Positions 55,862-64,000 of a stretch of 64,000 bases of DNA are shown here, piece by piece. Within the stretch, counting starts at the first letter, position 1. Every line of letters starts with the position of its first letter. Both the position numbers and the translations under genes were made by a program. Under the pieces are notes generated by a model, which made no database searches, was not told where the DNA came from, and was given only the letters and a program-made list of their open reading frames with translations. Source of the DNA: Mauremys mutica (lineage: Eukaryota > Chordata > Testudines > Geoemydidae); NCBI RefSeq assembly GCF_020497125.1, contig NC_059082.1, forward strand, positions 49,808,524 to 49,872,523, read 5' to 3'.

Positions 55862-56090
55862 ACTTGAGTGAGTTCATTTTTAGCTTGTGAAGAAGCCAGG
55901 ATGGGCAGGGAAGGTGTCCCTAGCCTCCATTTGCTGGGAGCTGGGAATGGGCAACAGGGGATGGATCCCTTGATGATTACCTGTTCTGTTCATTCCCTCT
56001 GGGGCACCTGGCATTGGCCATTGTCGGCAGACAGGATACTGGGCTAGATAGACCATTGGTCTGACTTAGTAAGGCTGCTCTTATGTTCCA
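55862..56090 (+). mobile_element. Older CR1-lineage 3' end with (CTTATGTTC) tail
   Basis: 'agccaggatgggcagggaag', 'ttccctctggggcacctggc', 'gatactgggctagatagacc' and 'gctgctcttatgttcc' match 17213-17460 in the opposite orientation. Confidence 0.8.
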
Positions 56091-57229
56091 TAGTAAAGCC
56101 CTAACTGATTTCCATATAACAAAACCTAATAGCAGCAGCAGGACAGGGGAGGGCTCAGGAAGCTGGAAGGGGAGGTGGCAACAGCAAGATTATATTTAAG
56201 GCAATACAGCCCCTATGCAACATAGGGCAGCCATGGCCACACACCCCTACAACTTCAAGGGGCACCCTCCCTCTGAGCCAGAAAGGCAGGTGCCACTCAG
56301 CCTTTAGGGTGTATCTGCTCAGGTGGGAGAGCCAGGACTGCTGAGCTCTTCTCCTCCTGCCACAGACATAGTCCTCTGCTGGGGTGGTGGTAGTGGATCC
56401 CCAAGAACATTGGGGTTTTGGATTAATACCTCATTGGGAGGCACGGGGCAATTCTCCCCTCCCAGAGCTATCACTGCAGGCTATCTGCACTCTCAGTTGT
56501 CTGCACTATTTACACCTGTGTCACATTTTCACAGTGTTCTTCATGACCATGAGAGCTAGAAACTTACTTTTGTTTTTTAAATGAGCGCTGAGATTCTGAT
56601 GTGATCCCAGGAGTTGAGGAGCAGGGACCCCAATGCCCAAACCTGTGATGCCTCCATCTGAATCCAGCTCTGAGTCAGCAATATGGAAACAATGGAACCA
56701 CATTAGGAGAAATAACAGCACCTCACGCGATGGTATACGCCCAAAGAAAGCCACGCACAAAAGGGCTACAGCCCAGGTCACTCAGGTCTATAAGATGTAA
56801 GCAGAGTCAGGATGAGCTCTACCCTGACATCTGGTGGTGAATTGTGGCGAGTTGTGGAAAAGAACTTCAGGGGCTGGTCTTGTTTGCATAGGCACATCCA
56901 CCCCACCTAGCATGAGCCCAGAGCTGCCCAAATGGTCACTTGGGCTGCTGTGGGATCCCCAGTCTCTCTGTTATTGGGGCAGGAAGAATAAAGTGTTGTT
57001 ACCTTGATTATGTGAATCAAGGCCAGTGGAACAGTTATATGACAGAGGGACTCACCATCAACTAAGTAGCACTCGCTAGACAAGGGACCTGGGTTCCAAA
57101 ACCCAGTGAATTGAGAGAGGCTGGGGATAGGTATTTGTACCTGATGGTAGGGGCCCCCTTTGAGGGCTTGAAACACCAATTGCATTGCCTTCTCTTTCCA
57201 CTGTTGAATAGCAAAGCTAATTTTGATCC
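56091..57229. other. No feature recognised
   Basis: About 1.1 kb unassigned. Confidence 0.4.
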
Positions 57230-57790
57230 TGTTAAGAGTCTAGCTGCAGGCTGCTATGCTGAATTCACTCTGAGCCAATAGCCAACTGGGGCTCCCCTAC
57301 TACAAGCTGAAATCACTAAAGAGCTAAGATCACTTAGTGCTGTGTTAACTAGTGGGGAAGCCTGAAGATATATTGCTAAGTGGCTGGCAGAGCGGAGCAG
57401 TTTGTGGGACAGTTGGAGTAGCTCACGGGATGGTGAGTGGAGTGAAGTGGAGCAGAGCGGCTCACTGGACGGCTAGTAGAGTTGAGTGGCTTGTGGTGAA
57501 GGCTGCAGCGGAACCCCACAGAGAGGCAGGGGCAGTCAGCCTGGGACCACGTAAGGTGCCCCTTAACACCCTGCATGCCTCTTTCTCCCCCCCCCCCTTT
57601 CCACCCAGCTTGGGGCGGGGGGTAGAACTCTGCAGATAAACTTTTGAACTCTGGGGCTGCACTGACCAGGGACAGAGACCTTTGGGGGTTGTTGGACTTT
57701 TGGAGCATTTTTGGGTTGCTGGACTCAAGAGACTTTTGGGGTGTTGAACTTTTGGGACTTCAATAAAAAAATGAAAATTTACCAACATGC
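57230..57790 (+). mobile_element. Retroelement-like dispersed repeat (LTR or 3' region)
   Basis: Contains 'gaaccccacagagaggcagg', 'gcctgggaccacgtaaggtg', 'ctgcactgaccagggacaga' and 'ttgttggacttttggagcat', then AATAAA at 57761-57766. This order is familiar from a turtle LTR-type retroelement. The region before it has two related ~60-bp blocks ('gagcggagcag...', 'gagcagagcggctc...'). The termini are not defined. Confidence 0.45.
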
Positions 57791-57949
57791 CCCGGAAACT
57801 AGGAGTTATTGAAGGACCCATCCAATGTGACACAGGGGAACAGAAGATCTCTGAGATGCTGCAAGGGAAAACCAAGCAATACAAGAGTCTGTGGGGAATG
57901 TTGGTGCTCACAAAGCTAACCACTGACAGAATCATCTACAATCCCACAT

Positions 57950-58160
57950 GGTGTGAGCTTCCCCTTACTCCACAGCTTTGCCAATGCACTGTTCTCCAAT
58001 CCTGACCTGCACGGCATGCCCTGCATTGCTGTCCTAGGCTCCCTCACAGCTCTGCCAATGCACCTCAGTCTGGACATGCAGCATTCCCTTCTCCTCCAGT
58101 CCTGGGCTCCCCACGCATAGTTGCGCTAGTGTCCCACAATGCTGGCATGCACCACCTTCT
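57950..58160 (+). repeat. Tandem-like dispersed repeat
   Basis: Units with 'ccacagctttgccaatgcac', 'cacagctctgccaatgcacc' and 'ctcctccagtcctgggctcccc', spaced about 70 bp, are related to 18720-18872 and 19940-20040. Individual units have drifted considerably. Confidence 0.5.
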
Positions 58161-60444
58161 GATATACCAGTCCAAGGTGCTTCCTCGGTTTGTGGTGTGG
58201 ATGATCGTCCTGTGTGAAAGCACAGCTGATGGGGAAGTGCGACTCAATGGCAGCTTGCCCGGCAGGGGGCAGAGCATTTATTACAAAGGTCAGATATTTT
58301 TGATTTTTGGATGTAATTCTGAGCTTTTTTGAATTGCATCCAAAAGAATGAGAAATCTCTTACCTTTGAACTAAATGATCCGTCCTTTCTGCAAGGCAAT
58401 CCACAGCTGAATCCCTCCTCTCCAGTGGCTCAGCTTTGGAGCCTCTGATGACACTCATTGAGTGCCTGGAAATGCCAGGGCAGGAACAAAATGAGACAGC
58501 CAGCCCTAAGTCATATACGAGCTATTTTGTAAGGCAATGCCTACTGCCAAGGTACATTCTGGAAATGTAATGCCAGGTCTATCATATGCCTGGGACTGAC
58601 TGAGTGGATCTGGTAAAAATGCAGAAGTTGTAATGTTGATGAGACCTTAACTGGGCTCAACAGGGTCCATTATGTTGGACACTTACATAGTTCTTCTGCT
58701 CTCAGAAGCACAGAATGTTAGGCCAGGGAGCCCCCGTTATAAACCTGGCAGAGGAGTGGGGCACAGGGAGCTCCTGGCTCCTCTTCCACCCTCTGTTGCT
58801 GCCAGTGTGGTGTTTATCCCCCTCTGCTAGGAAACACTGACATTGTACTGTTCCCTGCAGGCTGACTGCTGCTTTGCATAGAGAGGGTCGCTAAGGGGAG
58901 AGGGACAGAACACACCAGGGCAGGCACGGGCGGGAGGAGGAGGAAGAAAGAGAAATATCCAGGGGGTAGGATGAAGCCAAGGATGGGAAAACTAAAAGCA
59001 AACCAAAGAGAAGGGGGGAAGCAATAGAAAAAAGACAGAAAACAGAAGTAGGCCAGGCAGAGCTGAAGGGGGCAGGTGCCAATCTATCCCGAATGGGGGC
59101 ACTCTAAACAAAACAGACCTCTAAACTCTGTGCCCAGCATTCATTGTTATAAATCGTTCTATTCCCCCTCACCCGCACACCCTGGGATAGGGGGCGGGGG
59201 GCCAGAGGTGCTGATTTCAGTGTGCTACTGTTGTCCCATGGTGCAAACCCCAGGGTGGGCTCTGCATTTGTCCAGGTCTGGCTCCCTAAGACATACCTTT
59301 TTATTAAACCCAGGATTCCCAGCCTGTGCGGTAAGGCCCTCATGACCAGCGCTATAAGGAAAGCGCCACCATGAGCAAACCAAACCAGCCGGGAACCCTT
59401 TGCAAACTGCAAAGCGAGTGAGGCAAGGCAAAAAACACAATAAAGATGCTTCAGAGCACTGGGGTAACCTGACACCAGCTTGGCTAATGAAGGGCCAGGG
59501 ATTTTTGTATGGGGGAGGGGTTTGGGGGAGCGGATAAAACCCCAGAGAGCTAGTGGAGGCAAACAGAGCAGCACCTCTGGAAAGAGCAGCAGGTAAGCTC
59601 TCCAAATCCTCAAAGCTGTTTTCAGCCCAACACATTCCCTTTAACGAAACCCATGCCAGCTTTTTCTTAACATGCCATTGCTCGGATTCCAGCCACATGC
59701 CAGGAGATGCTGCAGTCACGGCTTTCCATGACTCTCCCAAAGCCAGACGCAAGGAGACAGAGTTACCAAAGTCTCCAGAAGGCCAGACAGGTGGGGAGAA
59801 GCAGGGGAGGGGGGGAGGTAGAGAGGAGGGAAGAGTGGACACAGTCTGAACACAGCAGGACTTTCTGCTGCAGTGCGACACCTAAAGGACTCAGTGCATG
59901 GCTGTGACTGCACAGATTTTTAGCAGTGTTTCCCAATCATCAATACAGCCCCGTAGCGATGGTGAGGGCACTAGGACTTTTTGTGGGCACAGGTATTTTA
60001 GGCACTGTGACATATAGCCCTGCTCAGAGAAGGCTTAAAGTGGCTACAGATGCCTCATCTACATTAACACTTACGTGGCTGAACTGGTTGGCAAAACCTG
60101 AGACACAGAGACAGCCACTGAGAGAGACAGATCGTGAGATCAAAAGAGGTTAGATGGTGAATGGTGTCCGGTGATCCTGGGCACATGGTCAGAATGGCAG
60201 TACCCAAGATTATAAATCTCACAGAGTGGGAAGCCAGAATGGAGTCAGGTCTGGTGCTGCTTTAGCCTCTCCTGATGAAATGAAAGATGGGGTGCAGGAG
60301 ACTGCATGCTGACTAGACTATGCACAGAGATGCACCCACCTGCATTTCACATGAGGGCACATGTGTGGACCGGGTGAGCAGACACACGCTCCATTCAAAC
60401 ACACACATACTCCTAATATTTTAGGGGAAAAACAGAATCAGAAC
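58161..60444. other. No gene recognised
   Basis: About 2.3 kb unassigned. The 218-codon and 169-codon minus-strand frames (59225-59881, 59104-59613) overlap in different frames and have no domain; I judge them fortuitous. Confidence 0.4.
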
Positions 60445-60722
60445 AGATGCTCTGTCTTGTGGTGTCTGCAGCTTACATGTCCCGGAGATTCTGTATTCCT
60501 GGCTCTGCCACTGATCTGCAGTGTAACCTTGGGCAAGCCACTTATTGCCTGATTTTCAGAGGTGCTTGAGTATCCCCAAATCCCACTGAAGTCAATGGGA
60601 GCTGTAGGAGCTGAGCCTTTTGAAAAAATCTAACCACAATTAACCTTTCTGTACTTTACATTCCCCAGCTTTAAATGGGGATAACAACGATGACCCTTGT
60701 TAAAGTGCTTTGGACATACCAG
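60445..60722 (+). repeat. MIR/CORE-SINE interrupted by a short foldback element
   Basis: Left: 'attcctggctctgccactgat' and 'gtaaccttgggcaagccactta'. Right: 'taacctttctgtactttacat', 'ttaaatggggataacaacg' and 'ttaaagtgctttggacata'. Between them 60549-60630 is foreign. Confidence 0.8.
60549..60630. repeat. Foldback element nested in MIR
   Basis: The ends 'gattttcagaggtgcttgag' and 'gctgagccttttgaaaaaatc' pair imperfectly, around 'cccactgaagtcaatgggag', itself a near palindrome. This is one of the short 'GATTTTCAGAGGTGCTGAG' MITE-like elements common in turtles. It inserted into the MIR core. Confidence 0.65.
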
Positions 60723-60992
60723 TAAGTGTCAAGTATTAGCAGGCAAAATAATTCCAGCGTAGCCTGTTGTTTAAACACTATGCCCTGTGACAAAGTGAGG
60801 GGCTCCTCTCAAAAAGTTCATCGCTTGGGGTCTATACTCAAGCATTTGCATATTCATCGGAGCTCTGGGGGGCCATTCACGAAGGCAGGAAATCTCAGGA
60901 GAACAGCTTCTCATGGGCTTTTGGCACTTCACTCTGGCAAAAACCTGGAAAGGGAGAGATGGCTAAAGGTGGGGGGGGAGGGGCCCGGAACG

Positions 60993-61285
60993 TGGCATAG
61001 GCACTGGGCTGGGAATCAGGAAATCGGGATTCTGTTTTAGGCTCTGCTACAGACTCCGTGTGTCTTTGGTCAAGTCTCTTACTCTCTCTGTGCCCTCTCT
61101 TAGTTTCCCATCAGTAAAATGGGAATAACAACAGTTCCTGTCTGTCTGTCTTGACTATTTAGACTGCAGACTTTTCAGGGCATGGTCTGTCTCTTACTGA
61201 GAGTATATACAGCACCCTGCATAATAGGGTCCTGATTTCAGCTGGAGCCCCTACATGCTACTGTAATGCAAATTATTAGTAATAA
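60993..61285 (+). repeat. MIR-like SINE with long L3-type tail
   Basis: 'ggcataggcactgggctggg', 'ctctgctacagactccgtgtg', 'cagtaaaatgggaataaca', 'ggcatggtctgtctcttact', 'agcaccctgcataatagggtcc' and a terminal AATAATAATGAAATAAA give a full-length copy with the extended tail also seen (reversed) at 1915-2060. Confidence 0.8.
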
Positions 61286-61828
61286 TAATGAAATAAAGGG
61301 ACAGAGGGAGGAAGTTACCCAAAACTTCAGACCCTCAAGAAAGAATGTGCAGGTGCAGGGGGAACAATGTAGGCTAGATAGAGTGGGTTTTCTTTAATAC
61401 TTTATTTTACATTAAGTAATTTGTCAGCTCCACACTCCTGCATATTTTACCTTAAAGGTAAAAACCCCATTGATGTATGTTGCACAACGAAAACAGCTAG
61501 GACACAAAAGCTAAGGCTTGATCCTACAAGCAGATGGATCCATGAAGCCAGACCCCCTGCTTCTGTGCAGAGCTCTACAGATGTCTGTGAGACACTGTAG
61601 GAAAGGGCAAGGTCCACTTACCACTGTTGTATCTGAAACTAAGCCTGCTATAGCAAGCAACTCCCGAACATTGCACATATGGAGTATTTTCTTTTCCTTC
61701 TTCCCTTGTTAAATGTGTTGCTAAAAGCATTTCTTTTTACGCTGTTAAATCCTTTATGCTAAAGCCGTATAGAACTTAACAGGGTGAAACGAATAGGGTT
61801 GTATAGAAATTATTTTAATAGCCTATAG
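61286..61828. other. No feature recognised
   Basis: Unassigned AT-rich sequence. Confidence 0.4.
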
Positions 61829-61830
61829 TA

Positions 61831-62018
61831 CACCTCTACCCTGATATAACGCGACCCGATATAACACGAATTCAGATATAACACGGTAAAGCAGTGCTCC
61901 AGGGGGGCGGGGCTGCGCGCTCCAGCAGATCAAAGCAAGTTCGATATAACATCGTTCCACCTATAACGCGGTAAGATTTTTTGGCTCTCAAGGACAGCGT
62001 TATATCGGGGTAGAAGTG
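61831..62018. mobile_element. pogo/Tigger-like Tc1-mariner MITE, 188 bp
   Basis: The ends CACCTCTACCCTGATATAACG and 'cgttatatcggggtagaagtg' match at about 20 of 22 positions as inverted repeats, and TA flanks both sides (61829-61830, 62019-62020), the Tc1/mariner target. Repeated GATATAAC-AC motifs occur inside the left end. No transposase; it would have been moved by a pogo-like enzyme. Confidence 0.9.
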
Positions 62019-62140
62019 TATTTAATTGATTAGGGAATCTTTTCCACAGTTTTTTAACTGTCTTACCAAATTCCATCCATGGGTGTATTTCTCTATTCAA
62101 TTCCAGCAGATGGTTCAAAACAACTTTTAGAAAGGTTATA

Positions 62141-62212
62141 GGGCCAGATCCCCAGCTGGTGGAAATCCACTGACCTCAAAGAAGCTACACTGATTTACTC
62201 CAGCTAAGGATA
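62141..62212. repeat. Short foldback element
   Basis: 'gggccagatccccagctggt' faces 'tttactccagctaaggatatg', a decayed palindrome of the 'CCAGCTGGTGTAAAT' family, as at 34968-35160. Confidence 0.55.
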
Positions 62213-63420
62213 TGCATCATCATTTTCTTTTAAATTCTATGGACATTTCTATACTGTCTGTAGCTTGTACAATGAAACTCAGGTTGTAGATTTTAGAGTA
62301 CACGTTAATTAATACAAGGGGCCTTACAGATACAGATATAATTCTGAACAGCATCTTCCATAGAAAAGATCCAAGTGTTTCACAGCCAGCGATGGTCTAT
62401 ACATAAACTATTTGTGGCGTACACCTCAGTACATCTACCTGCAGCCCACACTCCCTTTACTCTCCATCCATCTCTTCCTTTGCCTGCCTCAGCCCAGGGA
62501 TTGGTTTTTACAAGATGCTAAAAGAGCAACCGCAGAACATGCTCTGACACAAATCCCTACTTTGGATTCACTTGCACCTGGAAGCCCAGGAGGGGATACT
62601 TGGAGTACATGGGCATTCAGACTGAAATACAGCGCCACCACATGTACTCGCTTCACTTTCCCAGAGATCCTCACCAAACAGCGCAAACATCCCAGACCCT
62701 GGGATGGGAACCACGTTGTTTCCTGGGTAATCCCTTTGCTGACCCAAACATCCAACAGCACTGATGGCCTGGAAAGAAGCTGAGCACTGCCACCCACTGG
62801 GAGGAAATGAGGAAGTCATGCCAATCACTGCTAAGTGGGGGGACAGCCAGGTGATCGTTTGGAGAGGCGAGGAGGTCTCAGAATGAATGGGAGGCCGCAA
62901 CCAATGCTTAAATGCCACAAAAGAGTTTTAACAATATACACAACCAAGTCACTCATTCATGGGCAGAGCTAAAATGTGACCTTGCAAAACTCCACTCACC
63001 AAGAGCAAGGGATTTTTTTGGGGGTGGGCAAGTAAAATATCATGAATATACTCCATGATCATTTTCATAAGTGGGTGGAGTAAATTCTGGGCCTGGCCTT
63101 GTAAATTATTGTGCTTCCAATGCTGATCTTTGATTTCACAAAGCTGGGTACAGGTGTTGCAAAGAGTGGCAGGAGGATGTGCAATCCTCCTTGCAAATGT
63201 AAGCCAATGGACACTGCTTGGAAGAATTTCCAGACTTAGGTGCATAGCATGTATGCATATCCACCTGTGGAGTACACATAGGGACCACCACTTGAAGACG
63301 ACCTGAATCTTGCACATACATTTCTAGAATTAGAATGAGTTCCATACAATAAACATCACACAGAGTACATATAATACACATAGAAACAGAGTACGTAGTA
63401 TCTGTATAAAATGCTCACAC
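62213..63420. other. No gene recognised
   Basis: About 1.2 kb unassigned. The 123-codon frames on both strands (62412-62783 plus, 62949-63317 minus) lack domains. Confidence 0.4.

Positions 63421-63421
<1 letters not shown>

Positions 63422-63465
<44 letters not shown>
63422..63465. repeat. (GT)n-(TA)n microsatellite
   Basis: About 18 uninterrupted GT units followed by about five TA units. Alternating purine-pyrimidine of this length can adopt Z-DNA and is usually polymorphic in length. Confidence 0.95.
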
Positions 63466-64000
63466 AAAACACATGTATGTATGTATAAAGCATACATGAA
63501 GAACTCCATACATGAGTTACTACAGGGAAAGGTGATCAGAAAACCCTGCCTACTAACTGCATGGACTGTCCCTCTGCTTTCGAAGCCTATATTTCATCAA
63601 GAATGCTGTGTATGCAATCAGAGTTGGAGGAGCAGAGAAAGCATTACATAGTTCACGTGCATCCTGGGGAAGGCAAGAAAAAGCACATGCAATCCCAAGT
63701 GAAATGTACGTTGAGGAAGCAGAGAGAGAGAGAGAAAGTAGGGGAGACGTCGTTGGGTTACAAACAGGGGAGGGAGGGAAGCTTAGCTTGCTTCTTCAGC
63801 TAGCAGTCCCCCATTTCTAACACCTCACTTTCGTCTGACGAGGTTGCATCAGCTCCTGTGCTAGTATTTATAACTGTTTTTAAAACCTGATATTCCATTT
63901 CCAGTAGCTCCATGGGGGTGAACTGAACTTGCAAGGCCCCTAGCCAAGCAGCTGCTGCCAGCGTGATCCCTCTTTCCCTTCACATCCTGCTCAGAAAAGC
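63466..64000. other. No gene recognised; (GA)n run
   Basis: A short (GA)n run lies near 63719-63736. Nothing else is identifiable up to the window end. Confidence 0.4.

Noticed and set aside
59104..59881. 169- and 218-codon minus-strand frames
   Set aside because: They overlap in different frames, have no recognisable domain, no repeat explanation and no convincing splice or promoter signals. Two competing frames of similar length argue for chance.

Overview
The window reads as non-coding DNA from a reptile, most likely a cryptodiran turtle. I find no intact host gene, no exon I can defend, no tRNA cluster, no CRISPR array and no prokaryotic architecture. The best evidence for a turtle is a tRNA-derived SINE whose 3' tail is a CR1 tail (52305-52467, minus strand; from memory this is the 'Cry' type of cryptodiran turtles). 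It sits among many CR1 LINE 3' ends, Harbinger-like and hAT-like MITEs, MIR/CORE-SINE relics and LTR remnants. The sequence could be intergenic or lie inside a long intron; it does not say which.

Layout. 1-9.6 kb: mostly unassigned sequence with a MIR-type tail, a decayed L1-clade LINE fragment (about 2700-3370), an hAT MITE with TIRs (5151-5401) and a 124-bp block present twice (4963-5086 and 8345-8468). 9.6-16 kb: a CR1 3' end, several MIR relics, a Harbinger-like MITE and an 82-bp hairpin element, separated by long unassigned stretches. 16.2-21.4 kb: dense repeats, with older CR1-lineage 3' ends, an LTR-like remnant broken by one of them, a 1.07-kb GGGTGACCA-ended DNA transposon holding a GC-rich hAT element, a pair of AT-rich palindromic elements and a 5S rRNA pseudogene. 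21.4-25.2 kb: largely unassigned. 25233-25897: a solo LTR with a perfect 5-bp target duplication. 27.6-28.5 kb: a second copy of the hAT MITE family seen at 5.15 kb, then an L2/L3-like tail interrupted by a MITE. 28.6-32.4 kb: the main element, a nearly full-length but inactivated CR1 LINE with an SGNH-hydrolase-like ORF1 and an endonuclease/reverse transcriptase ORF2. 32.8-40 kb: composite MITE and retroelement fragments, a short interstitial telomeric repeat (36457-36483) and a 688-bp hAT element with a perfect 8-bp duplication. 42.7-51.3 kb: SINE relics, a MIR interrupted by a CR1 tail, a 1.1-kb TIR element with C-rich tandem repeats, and a cluster of Harbinger-like MITEs, one of which contains an hAT MITE. 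51.3-64 kb: mostly unassigned, with the tRNA/CR1 SINE, further LINE and retroelement fragments, two MIR copies, a pogo/Tigger-like MITE and a (GT)n tract.

Nothing here works together as a gene system. The coherent story is transposon ecology: CR1 supplied the LINE machinery (this copy is dead), the SINE carries a CR1 tail consistent with mobilisation by that machinery, and cut-and-paste MITEs of at least three superfamilies inserted into one another, which gives a relative chronology. I looked for a previously undescribed system and did not find one. The less ordinary items are the near-identical 124-bp duplicated block, the nested insertions, the 5S pseudogene with one well-kept and one diverged half, and the interstitial telomeric repeat.
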